Shown piece by piece: positions 1 through 5,338 of a stretch of DNA of 11,311 nucleotides. The DNA comes from Ruminococcus sp. (GTDB lineage Bacteria > Bacillota > Clostridia > Oscillospirales > Ruminococcaceae): NCBI GenBank assembly GCA_017544125.1, contig JAFYET010000038.1:1-11311 (forward strand). The letters are read 5' to 3'. The translations under genes and the position numbers were made by a program. How positions within the stretch are numbered: position 1 is the stretch's first letter; each line of letters starts with the position of its first letter. The notes under the pieces are model-generated. The model was given only the letters and a program-made list of their open reading frames with translations, was not told where the DNA came from and made no database searches.

Positions 1-80
1 AGGAAGAGGCTAAAGAGACTGCCGAGGAAACAACCGAAGAGACTAAGGAAGACGCTAAGGAAGACAAAGAGGCAGCCTAA
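1..80 (+). CDS. 3' end of an unrecognised gene with an acidic tail
   Basis: An open frame enters from the left edge and stops with TAA at 78-80. The 25 visible residues are almost only Glu, Lys, Ala, Thr and Asp (EEAKETAEET... ending KEDKEAA). Low-complexity charged tails like this occur at the C-terminus of several abundant cytosolic or ribosome-associated proteins, but nothing here identifies the family. Its transcript would run into the IS200-like element starting about 20 bases downstream. The terminator at 855-888 is on the same strand and may originally have served this gene. The reading frame itself is well supported because no other frame stays open with such biased composition. Confidence 0.6.
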   Translation, partial: EEAKETAEETTEETKEDAKEDKEAA

Positions 81-98
81 AGCCTTATAACACAATCA

Positions 99-261
99 AA
101 ACCACCACTAAAGTGGTGGTTTGCTCTGCCCCTAAAAGGGGCTATTACTGGCTTGACCCCTCAAGGGGTACCGAAAGTTTAGCACCGCATTACATTCACA
201 GGCAGCCGCTAAAGCGGCTGTTCTTTTTTTGCCTACTTGGTCTTACTACCCGTAAACGGGT
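99..261. repeat. Five TAAA-type hairpins at the tnpA-distal end
   Basis: Five perfect short hairpins follow each other: stem 99-108/113-122 with loop TAAA; 128-132/138-142 with loop TAAAA; 156-160/165-169 with loop TCAA; 203-209/214-220 with loop TAAA; and 248-252/257-261 with loop TAAA. Stem sequences differ while size and loop are kept, which suggests selection on structure. IS200/IS605 ends are normally recognised through one such hairpin per end, so five is unusual. The hairpin at 203-220 is followed by a T-rich run (221-230) and could terminate plus-strand transcription entering the element. Confidence 0.8.
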
Positions 262-700
262 CCATGAATTCTTTCAAACTCATCTGATCCTGCATATAAT
301 CTTCTTCGGTCTGATTCTTTATGTACTCTCGTATGACTTTTTCATTGCGTCCAACAGTGTCAACATAATATCCTCTGCACCAAAAATGTCGGCTTCCATA
401 CTTATATTTCAAATTTGCGTGCCTATCAAATATCATCAGTGTACTTTTGCCCTTGATATATCCCATAAACTGTGCTATACTAATATACGGTGGAATACTC
501 ACCAACATATGTATATGGTCAGGCATTGCATTTGCCTCCAGTATTTCTACGCCTTTTTGTTCACATAGCTTTCTAAGTATTTGTCCTATATCTGCTTTCA
601 GCTGTCCATATATAACCTTTCTACGGTATTTTGGTGCAAACACTATGTGATACTGACACCTATATGTCGAATGTGATAAATGCTTTATTTCGTTTTTCAT
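233..700 (-). CDS. tnpA: IS200/IS605-family Y1 HUH transposase TnpA
   Basis: The 155-residue product is a full-length small tyrosine transposase that cuts and joins single-stranded ends of its own element. The metal-binding HUH motif is visible as H62-I-H64 within PDHIHMLV. The probable catalytic tyrosine is Y126 in REYIKNQ, with the usual Gln four residues later. The N-terminal YHIVFAPKYRR stretch is also typical of the family. The start is ATG at 698-700, preceded by GGAGG (710-714) at 9-base spacing. The last ~10 codons overlap one of the TAAA-loop hairpins (248-261). The gene appears intact, so the element could be active. Its ribosome binding site may be masked by a leader sequence (706-777). 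Confidence 0.95.
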   Translation of the reverse strand: MKNEIKHLSHSTYRCQYHIVFAPKYRRKVIYGQLKADIGQILRKLCEQKGVEILEANAMPDHIHMLVSIPPYISIAQFMGYIKGKSTLMIFDRHANLKYKYGSRHFWCRGYYVDTVGRNEKVIREYIKNQTEEDYMQDQMSLKEFMDPFTGSKTK

Positions 701-705
701 TGTTT

Positions 706-777
706 ATAACCTCCGTTTGTTTTAATTTAGTAATGCGGTCGCCAAACCACTACTATTTTATCAAATTCGGAGGTTAT
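706..777 (-). promoter_or_regulatory. Ribosome-binding site of tnpA with an upstream complementary sequence
   Basis: The minus-strand sequence containing the tnpA Shine-Dalgarno (CGGAGGTTAT, 715 down to 706) has a perfect 10-base complement 52 bases upstream (777 down to 768). A transcript starting beyond 777 could fold so that the ribosome binding site is paired. Enterobacterial IS200 is known to silence tnpA with a leader inverted repeat of this kind. A possible TATAAT-like box (TAAAAT, around 753-758) would give a shorter RNA without the complement, so the structure may act mainly against read-through transcripts. Confidence 0.5.
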
Positions 778-807
778 TTTAAAGCGCTCGCTGAAGCTTT
801 TTTATGT

Positions 808-845
808 CCCCCGGTAAAACCGGGGGTTTATTTGTGCTAAAGCGC
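808..845. repeat. Hairpins at the tnpA-proximal end of the IS
   Basis: An 8-bp perfect stem (808-815/819-826) encloses AAA, or TAAAA if the inner pair is left open. A second, weaker stem with one G-T pair (834-837/842-845) encloses TAAA. They match the design of the hairpins at the other end of the element and probably form its left-end recognition structure, since tnpA reads away from them. Confidence 0.65.
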
Positions 846-854
846 CCAAACAAT

Positions 855-888
855 AAGAGGCATCACCGGTTCGGTGATACCTCTTTTT
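855..888 (+). terminator. Intrinsic terminator, plus strand
   Basis: Stem AAGAGG-x-ATCACC pairs with GGTGAT-x-CCTCTT (855-867/873-885, one internal mismatch), followed by a T run on the plus strand. No plus-strand gene ends between it and position 80, so it most plausibly belongs to the gene ending at 80, from which the IS element now separates it. Read in reverse it has only a weak T tail but might also serve the AraC gene. Confidence 0.75.
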
Positions 889-918
889 AATATGTGCGCT
901 ATGTAGATCAAGAAATTG

Positions 919-966
919 CCTTCCCTGCCAAGTGGAGGTGCCACGAAGTGGCGGAGGGGTTCTGCG
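919..966. repeat. Short GC-rich hairpin repeat of the gut-clostridial intergenic type
   Basis: The sequence contains GCCAC-GAA-GTGGC (940-952) flanked by GGAGG and GGAGGGG blocks, next to the 3' end of the AraC gene. I recall very similar GTGGCACCTCC/GTGGCGGAGGGG units scattered between genes in Ruminococcus and relatives. That is memory of the pattern, not a search. No coding role is apparent. Confidence 0.45.
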
Positions 967-983
967 CCAACAGGCGATGCGCA

Positions 984-1736
984 TCACGGCGTTTGGTGCA
1001 TACTCTTCCAGTTGACCCTGAAGTATTCCTCCCTGTACTGCTTGGGGGTAAAGCCCGTGTGCTTGCGGAAAGCCGAGATAAAATGGCTGTGGGAGCTGAA
1101 ATTGAGATAGTTGCCTATGTCAATAGAGGAATAATCGCTGTATTTGAGCATATTCTCCGCCGCCTGTATCCTGCGGGACATGATGAAGTCAGAGATAGTG
1201 ACCCCCACCTCCTGCCGGAACAGCTTTGAGAGATACTGCGCCGAAAGCCCCAGCTTGTCAGCCAGCTCAGATACCCTTATGCCGCTGTATATGTTGTCGT
1301 ATATAAGGTCAAGGCACATGAGTATGTGCTTTGAATAAGCCTCGCCCGAAGCGACCGTCTGCATACGCTTTGCGTATTCAAGAAAGACCTCCTGGTGTAT
1401 CTGCTTAAGCTCATCTTCGGTCTCACTGACATCAAGACGGTTGATGTAAATATCACTTATCGTGTATGAAGTCTCGGTGGGCATACCAGCCTCAATGCAG
1501 AAGCGTGCAATGAGCGCAATGGTAATGATAAGGTGGTATTTGATGTTTCTTATCTTGTCTTCACTGAGCTTGCCGTAGCCCTCGACCGCAAGGGGCGTGT
1601 ACAGGGCTTTAACCCGCTCGATATCACCCGCCGCAACAGCACCGTAGAATTCAAGCTCCTTCTCATACGGCGAATGGAGCTTGCCGTACTCTCTCTGTAT
1701 AAACTCACGCTGAGCCAGCTCTTTATTGATACTCAA
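984..1736 (-). CDS. AraC-family transcriptional regulator
   Basis: The 250-residue protein ends in a typical AraC/XylS DNA-binding domain. The first helix-turn-helix is near residues 154-174 (RVSELADKLGLSAQYLSKLF). The second is near 204-230 (IDIGNYLNFSSHSHFISAFRKHTG), followed by the family signature FTPKQYR. The N-terminal ~140 residues are helical and lack a recognisable cupin sugar-binding fold, as in many Firmicute AraC regulators beside sugar transporters. The start must be TTG at 1734-1736, because a TGA lies three codons upstream in frame and the next Met is residue 85; GGGAAGGG lies just upstream. It has its own promoter (1804-1832) and lies on the same strand as, and downstream of, the solute-binding protein operon, a plausible target. 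Confidence 0.92.
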   Translation of the reverse strand: MSINKELAQREFIQREYGKLHSPYEKELEFYGAVAAGDIERVKALYTPLAVEGYGKLSEDKIRNIKYHLIITIALIARFCIEAGMPTETSYTISDIYINRLDVSETEDELKQIHQEVFLEYAKRMQTVASGEAYSKHILMCLDLIYDNIYSGIRVSELADKLGLSAQYLSKLFRQEVGVTISDFIMSRRIQAAENMLKYSDYSSIDIGNYLNFSSHSHFISAFRKHTGFTPKQYREEYFRVNWKSMHQTP

Positions 1737-1803
1737 AGCATCTCACCCTTCCCGTCATTATGACTGTTTCTTTATTTTCCATAATTTAGTATGCTTTTAT
1801 GTA

Positions 1804-1832
1804 ATTATATCACATTTTAAACAATTTGTAAA
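1804..1832 (-). promoter_or_regulatory. Promoter of the AraC-family gene
   Basis: On the minus strand a -35 TTTACA (1832-1827) and a -10 TATAAT (1809-1804) are separated by 17 bases. TGA immediately before the -10 makes it an extended -10. Transcription would start near 1797, giving a leader of about 60 bases. Confidence 0.75.
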
Positions 1833-1856
1833 TATCATTTATCATATCATAATAAC

Positions 1857-1935
1857 ATTTTTGAAATATCAAACGTTTGATTTAAAAATTTCACTTATAT
1901 TTTTGATATGAAATGACACATTTTTGATATTAAAC
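1857..1935. promoter_or_regulatory. Three phased TTTTTGAWAT elements, candidate AraC-type operator
   Basis: ATTTTTGAAAT (1857-1867), TATTTTTGATAT (1899-1909, preceded by TA rather than CA) and ATTTTTGATAT (1920-1930) are direct repeats. Their TTTTTG cores start at 1858, 1900 and 1921, so the intervals are 42 and 21 bases, whole multiples of two helical turns. A 14-bp perfect palindrome, ATCAAACGTTTGAT, overlaps the first copy (1868-1881). The block lies directly upstream of the AraC promoter's -35 box. AraC-family proteins bind direct repeats about 21 bp apart, so autoregulation is a reasonable inference. The surrounding AT-richness lowers confidence. Confidence 0.45.
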
Positions 1936-1951
1936 AGACTCGAAAAGGGGC

Positions 1952-1976
1952 TTTGGGGGAGCATCGCTCCCCCAAA
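1952..1976. repeat. Perfect 11-bp hairpin with ATC loop
   Basis: TTTGGGGGAGC (1952-1962), loop ATC, then the exact complement (1966-1976). Neither side has a T run long enough for a clear terminator. The 3-base loop and strong stem match the hairpins found in the other intergenic blocks of this window. Confidence 0.7.
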
Positions 1977-2018
1977 AATCTCTTACCTCTTATATCTGAT
2001 CTCTTCCCACTAAAAGGA

Positions 2019-2054
2019 TACCGCACAGCCTGCCGGAAGGTAGACTGTGCGGTA
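2019..2054 (-). terminator. Probable terminator of the solute-binding protein operon
   Basis: TACCGCACAG (2019-2028) pairs with CTGTGCGGTA (2045-2054), and an inner stem closes a four-base loop. On the minus strand the stem is followed by a short T stretch (CCTTTT). It lies about 75 bases after the stop codon at 2129. Plus-strand sequence also has a short T run, so direction is not certain. Confidence 0.6.
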
Positions 2055-2128
2055 CCATGCTTTTGCCGTGACCGGCTAATTGAAGGAAGCTTTATGAAGT
2101 CTCTAAAAGCAAATTTAATAATATAGAA

Positions 2129-3550
2129 TTACTTCTTGATAGATTCCTGCTCCTTGTTGATGTAGTAGTCAAGAGCCTTCTCGTTCTCCTCTACCAGCTC
2201 TGTCCATGTGTGGGTAGCTGCGGGGTTCATTGTGCCCTTGATTATGTTGTCTGTCAGGTTGGAGATATCCTGTGAAACGCCCTGAGCGAACTCGAATACG
2301 GGAGCCTCAGCTGCCATCTTGTATATCTCGTCTCTCATGTCGAGCATTTCCTGTGTCCAGCCATAGTCCTCAGCGAGCTGATCAAGAGTTATCTGATGAG
2401 CTGCCTCGTCGATCTCTGCATATCTTGTGCAGTCGAGCCAAGCTGCAACGCCCTCGGGGTTCGAGCAGCCCTTAGCAAGACAGAATGCGTGTATTCTCGA
2501 AGGAATATACTGCTTGTCAGAATCAGCTGCGCAGGGAACGGGAACGAACATGACCTCACCGTCAGCGATGTTGCCGTAAGGCTCAGTTGTGGAAGGTGCA
2601 TCCTCAATGCCCCAGAAACCGATAGGATAGAAGAGTGTCAGACCAGATGCAAGACCTGTACCGAATACATCGCCTCTTACCTTCCAGTCATGCTGATCCT
2701 TCGGGTAAACTACCTCGTTCTTCTGAAGCTCATACATCATGTCCTCAGCCTTTGCAAGCTCGGGAGCCTTGATGTTGTTAACTATCTTACCGTCCTGCAT
2801 ATCGATGAGCGGCATACCTGTTGACTCGAGAAGTGCATTCTCGTAGTACCAGCCGTCGAGTGCATACTTGTCTTCCTCAGCGTTTGTGAAGTCTATGCAC
2901 ATCTCAGACATTGTATCCCAGTTCCACTTGCCCTCTTTCCAGAGCTGTGCGGGATCGTCCATACCGATATCTTCGATTATCTTCTTGTTGTATACCCAGA
3001 TGTAGCTGGGGTCAACTCTTACAACGCCCACATAGTGCTTGCCGTCGAAGATGAACTTGTCAGAAGCGGTCTTCATATCAGACCAGAGGGGTGTTGAGAA
3101 GTCGATGTAATCCTCGATAGGCTCTATCATTTCCTTGATAGCGCACTTGGGGAATACGTTCATGTCATCAGCGCCGATAAAGTCGGGCGATGAGTTTGCC
3201 ATTACGTTCTTTGCAAGGTCATCAAAGTAGTTTTCCCATGTTGTCTGCATCCACTCGATCTTGCCGTTGTACTTTGTCTGGAAAAGTGCAAGGTCAACAC
3301 CGATGTCCTTGTCAGCACTTGCTGTGGGGTTGATATCCCAGTGGGAGAACCACTTGATCGTTGTGTTATCGAGCTTTCTGGGCTCAGTTATGCTGTCGGC
3401 AAGACGCTGAACTATCTGCTGCTGATCTTCCTTGAGCTCCTTCTCGGGCATTGAGGAAGAATCGCTTGAACCGGAATTGCCGCAGGCTGCTATGCTCAGT
3501 GCAGAGCTGAGAGCTACCGCACCGGCAAGAACTCTTTTAAATGCTTTCAT
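2129..3550 (-). CDS. ABC transporter solute-binding lipoprotein (sugar-type, family 1)
   Basis: The 473-residue protein begins with a lipoprotein signal: basic MKAFKR, a hydrophobic run, and lipobox SIAAC with Cys23 as the lipidated residue. A Ser-rich linker follows. The rest matches the extracellular solute-binding type 1 pattern of carbohydrate transporters in length and in segments such as FQTKYNGKIEW near the start and IPSRIHAFCLAKG near the hinge. It would sit on the outside of the membrane and deliver ligand to a permease. No permease or ATPase gene lies in the window, so the transporter partner must be elsewhere. The start ATG has GGAGG at 7-base spacing. It is 15 bases behind the gene at 3566-4450, so the two are almost certainly co-transcribed. 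The substrate cannot be read from the sequence. Confidence 0.88.
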   Translation of the reverse strand: MKAFKRVLAGAVALSSALSIAACGNSGSSDSSSMPEKELKEDQQQIVQRLADSITEPRKLDNTTIKWFSHWDINPTASADKDIGVDLALFQTKYNGKIEWMQTTWENYFDDLAKNVMANSSPDFIGADDMNVFPKCAIKEMIEPIEDYIDFSTPLWSDMKTASDKFIFDGKHYVGVVRVDPSYIWVYNKKIIEDIGMDDPAQLWKEGKWNWDTMSEMCIDFTNAEEDKYALDGWYYENALLESTGMPLIDMQDGKIVNNIKAPELAKAEDMMYELQKNEVVYPKDQHDWKVRGDVFGTGLASGLTLFYPIGFWGIEDAPSTTEPYGNIADGEVMFVPVPCAADSDKQYIPSRIHAFCLAKGCSNPEGVAAWLDCTRYAEIDEAAHQITLDQLAEDYGWTQEMLDMRDEIYKMAAEAPVFEFAQGVSQDISNLTDNIIKGTMNPAATHTWTELVEENEKALDYYINKEQESIKK

Positions 3551-3565
3551 CTATGTTCCTCCGAA

Positions 3566-4450
3566 TTACTTTCTCTTCTTGCTTGCGACCACGCCTGCAG
3601 CTGCCATAGCCATAGCTGCGAGTATAGCGTTGGAAGCAACACCTGTCTGAGTATTGGTCTGTGCAGCACCTGTTGTAGTTGTTGTGCCCGAGCCAGTACT
3701 TGTTGTGTTGGTGTCAGTTGTTGTATCGCCGGCATTCTTAGTATCGTCGTCGGTCTTCTTATCTTCCTTCTTATCTTCCTTCTTGTCTTCCTTCTTGTCA
3801 TCCTTCTTCTCGTCGTCCTTGCTGTCTTCAGCGGGAGCTTCACCTGCAAGCACGCCGTTGGGGTCAAGGTCGATAGTCATGGAGAGAACGCCGCCGTTGA
3901 ATGCGCCTTCCTCTTCCCAGCCAGCAACCTCAGGACGAGCTGCTTTCTTAACTTCGCCTGTCTTCTCATCTACCTCGTCCTGGGGACGGATATGGATCCT
4001 GAAGCCGCCCTCGGGGTCCTCAGTAGCCTCTGTGATAGCATTAACAGAGTCAAGAACTGTCTCTGTGCCGTCTTCTGCAACAAACTTAGCGTCTGTGATC
4101 TTTACGTTGTAGGGATAGCCGTCCTTAGGCATGTTGAGTACCATAACGCCCATATCGCCGAGTGTACCCTTGCCCTCGAGCTTTGTGTCAGCCATAGGTG
4201 CGCCGATAGAGAACTCAACGTTGATCTTGCCCTCTTCGTTGATGCCTATCCACTCACTCTGGTTCCACTGCCAGGTCTGGTTCATGAAGAAGGCCATAGC
4301 GCCTACGCTGTAGTAGGTCTTGTTCATGGCCTCATCGTTCTCATCAGGGTGTGCGACCGTAGCAAGATCAGTTGCTGCTGCTGCGCTCATGATCATTGTC
4401 ATTGAGAGAGCTGCTGCTGCCATACCGGCAAAAATTTTCCTCATTTTCAT
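3566..4450 (-). CDS. Secreted, probably cell-wall-anchored protein of unknown function
   Basis: I do not recognise the family. The 294-residue product has a signal peptide (KMRK, then an Ala/Met-rich hydrophobic run, probable cleavage after AAAA around residue 26) and a Trp-containing globular region to about residue 205. A charged linker of Lys/Asp repeats (about 211-235) and a Thr/Gly-rich stretch (241-262) follow. The C-terminus has NTQTG (266-270), a ~20-residue hydrophobic segment and KKRK, the layout of a sortase sorting signal, though NTQTG is not the canonical LPXTG. The start is ATG at 4450, because GGAGG (4463-4459) is 8 bases upstream; the longer frame from TTG at 4465 would place the start inside that site. 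It is the first gene of a two-gene operon with the solute-binding lipoprotein. Confidence 0.8.
   Translation of the reverse strand: MKMRKIFAGMAAAALSMTMIMSAAAATDLATVAHPDENDEAMNKTYYSVGAMAFFMNQTWQWNQSEWIGINEEGKINVEFSIGAPMADTKLEGKGTLGDMGVMVLNMPKDGYPYNVKITDAKFVAEDGTETVLDSVNAITEATEDPEGGFRIHIRPQDEVDEKTGEVKKAARPEVAGWEEEGAFNGGVLSMTIDLDPNGVLAGEAPAEDSKDDEKKDDKKEDKKEDKKEDKKTDDDTKNAGDTTTDTNTTSTGSGTTTTTGAAQTNTQTGVASNAILAAMAMAAAGVVASKKRK
3755..3814. repeat. 12-bp tandem repeat coding the Lys/Asp linker
   Basis: About five imperfect copies of a 12-base unit (CTTCTTATCTTC and variants) encode the KEDK repeats of the secreted protein. Differences between copies are mostly synonymous or swap acidic residues. 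Copy number could vary between strains and change the length of the wall-spanning linker. Confidence 0.8.
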
Positions 4451-4477
4451 TGTTTTTTCCTCCAATTATCATTTATT

Positions 4478-4523
4478 CTCCGCCAGCATAAGCGGAGTAG
4501 CCGTTGTTAACGATTACATTATA
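4478..4523 (-). promoter_or_regulatory. Leader hairpin and possible -10 of the secreted-protein operon
   Basis: A TATAAT box is present on the minus strand (4523-4518), but no good -35 lies 17 bases upstream, so the promoter call is weak and may need an activator. The leader contains CTCCGC/GCGGAG (4478-4483/4492-4497), a hairpin ending about 15 bases before the ribosome binding site. The rest of 4524-4713 is AT-rich and holds no gene I can support. Confidence 0.35.
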
Positions 4524-4713
4524 CATCAAACCATCACGTTAGTATATAAAAAATATGACAACCGTATCACTAATTTAATCATACAATGATATAAATTTGT
4601 ATTAAGATTTTAACATACCTAATTATTTGTATACATTTACAGTTTTTGACATCTGCTTTTGTGCATATTTATACCTCGTCAACAATTATCCGTTCTACCG
4701 CCTGCGCCCGCTC

Positions 4714-4742
4714 TTGACTTATGTTCTTTTATATAGTATAAT
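4714..4742 (+). promoter_or_regulatory. Strong promoter of a candidate non-coding RNA
   Basis: TTGACT (4714-4719), a 17-base spacer and TATAAT (4737-4742) form a near-consensus housekeeping promoter on the plus strand. The expected start is near 4749. A weaker second candidate, TTGACA at 4646-4651 with TATACC at 4670-4675 (18-base spacer), lies upstream. No protein-coding frame follows. Confidence 0.8.
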
Positions 4743-4840
4743 ATGGTCAGACAAGCGTTTGCGCACCCTTTGTGATAACATACTTTTATCTTTTGGAATA
4801 AGCGTCTCCGAAAGGGGACCTTATTATTGATATGGTGCTG

Positions 4841-4863
4841 CAAGCCTGTTTTCAGATAGCTTG
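4841..4863 (+). repeat. RNA hairpin motif, copy 1
   Basis: CAAGC-CTG-TTTT-CAG-ATA-GCTTG: two stacked helices with an asymmetric ATA bulge. It matches the copy at 5199-5219 except mainly in the terminal loop and the outermost pair, which is what a conserved structural element would show. Confidence 0.65.
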
Positions 4864-5198
4864 TCAAAAACGGTACACATAGCGTTTGCTGCACTTTATG
4901 ACAGCCTCCTTTTAAAACACTTCCTATGTTTTTGTGCAGCCAAGTCCGCTGTCAGTCTGCTTATGTGTATCGGTGAACTTCGACAGGCGTAGCTCTTCTC
5001 GGGTTGGGAAAACTGCTAAATCACGGCTTACTTTTATCGCTTTCCGGCAAGCCCCGGCTTGCACCTGATGTAAGGGCTGTATGCCGTAAAATAGTACCTG
5101 TCGGCACCCTCGGTAAGCGTTTTAAGTGTATGTATTATCTGCCCCTGATAGGGCGATGACTTACTTTTAAATCACCATGTTATTTATTGCTGCACTTA

Positions 5199-5219
5199 AA
5201 GCCTGTCATCAGATAGCTT
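5199..5219 (+). repeat. RNA hairpin motif, copy 2
   Basis: AAGC-CTG-TCAT-CAG-ATA-GCTT, the same fold as at 4841-4863 and 357 bases downstream. The preceding TTGCTGCACTT (5187-5197) also repeats a segment at 4886-4896. Confidence 0.65.
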
Positions 5220-5238
5220 ATCGAACCTAACTACCCTG

Positions 5239-5268
5239 CCGCTGCGGTTTCGCAGCGGTTTACTTTTA
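5239..5268 (+). terminator. Intrinsic terminator of the candidate ncRNA
   Basis: A perfect 8-bp GC-rich stem, CCGCTGCG/CGCAGCGG (5239-5246/5251-5258), with loop GTTT is followed by TTTACTTTT on the plus strand. No plus-strand protein gene ends nearby. Confidence 0.85.
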
Positions 5269-5270
5269 GA

Positions 5271-5305
5271 TGTAAGATGTAAGAGTTAAGAGATAAGAAG
5301 CAAGA
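5271..5305. repeat. Five tandem heptamers between convergent terminators
   Basis: TGTAAGA, TGTAAGA, GTTAAGA, GATAAGA and AGCAAGA follow without gaps; all end in AAGA. They fill the space between the ncRNA terminator and the toxin-gene terminator. On the minus strand they supply the T-rich tail of the latter. Confidence 0.75.
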
Positions 5306-5331
5306 AGCCCTCGTCGCAATTGACGGGGGCT
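5306..5331 (-). terminator. Terminator of the toxin-antitoxin operon
   Basis: A 10-bp stem (5306-5315/5322-5331, one G-T pair) with loop GCAATT begins 8 bases after the toxin stop codon on the minus strand. It is followed there by the T-rich stretch TCTTGCTTCTT. Confidence 0.65.
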
Positions 5332-5338
5332 ATCGTTA

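Larger units (their letters stand above)
99..846 (-). mobile_element. IS200/IS605-family insertion element (single-gene, IS200 type)
   Basis: A single Y1 transposase gene (233-700, minus strand) lies between clusters of short perfect hairpins at 99-261 (downstream end) and 808-845 (upstream end). IS200/IS605 elements carry subterminal hairpins instead of terminal inverted repeats, and transpose as single strands without target duplication. That agrees with the absence of flanking repeats here. No tnpB is present, so this is the IS200 type, and about 750 bp fits that group. The exact ends cannot be fixed from one copy; the limits given are the outermost hairpins seen. The element lies between a gene end (80) and an intrinsic terminator (855-888). 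Confidence 0.75.
4749..5268 (+). ncRNA. Candidate large structured non-coding RNA, family not recognised
   Basis: A near-consensus promoter and a strong intrinsic terminator on the same strand bracket about 520 bases without a credible ORF. The region can form many local helices. AATAAG/CTTATT plus GTCTCC/GGGGAC close a GAAA tetraloop (4797-4825). CAAGC-CTG-TTTT-CAG-ATA-GCTTG lies at 4841-4863, with a second copy at 5199-5219. GCTGCAC pairs with GTGCAGC (4888-4894/4934-4940), GCAAGC with GCTTGC (5047-5052/5057-5062), and GCCC with GGGC (5141-5144/5151-5154). A 7-bp long-range pairing, CGACAGG/CCTGTCG (4981-4987/5097-5103), encloses two of these features. I see none of the hallmarks of RNase P RNA, tmRNA, SRP RNA or a group II intron. 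Its size is in the range of the large ornate RNAs (ROOL, GOLLD, OLE), but membership cannot be judged by eye. Alternatives are a degenerate element or two tandem smaller RNAs. Confidence 0.6.

Noticed and set aside
99..261. CRISPR array suggested by regularly placed short palindromes
   Set aside because: Stem sequences differ from hairpin to hairpin, spacing is irregular and no cas gene is near; the hairpins fit IS200-type ends.
113..568. Plus-strand 151-residue frame across the IS element
   Set aside because: It starts inside a hairpin, lies antisense to tnpA and shows no domain or start signal.
3654..4112. Plus-strand 152-residue frame
   Set aside because: It is the antisense of the low-complexity Lys/Asp and Thr-rich linker of the secreted protein and has no ribosome binding site.
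4679..4894. Minus-strand 71-residue frame inside the candidate ncRNA
   Set aside because: It has no ribosome binding site or recognisable domain and lies antisense to the promoter and the GAAA-capped hairpin.
4749..5268. RNase P RNA, tmRNA, SRP RNA or group II intron
   Set aside because: None of their conserved cores is visible: no GAGGAAAGTC-type P4 region, no tmRNA tag frame with tRNA-like ends, no domain V hairpin and no reverse transcriptase.
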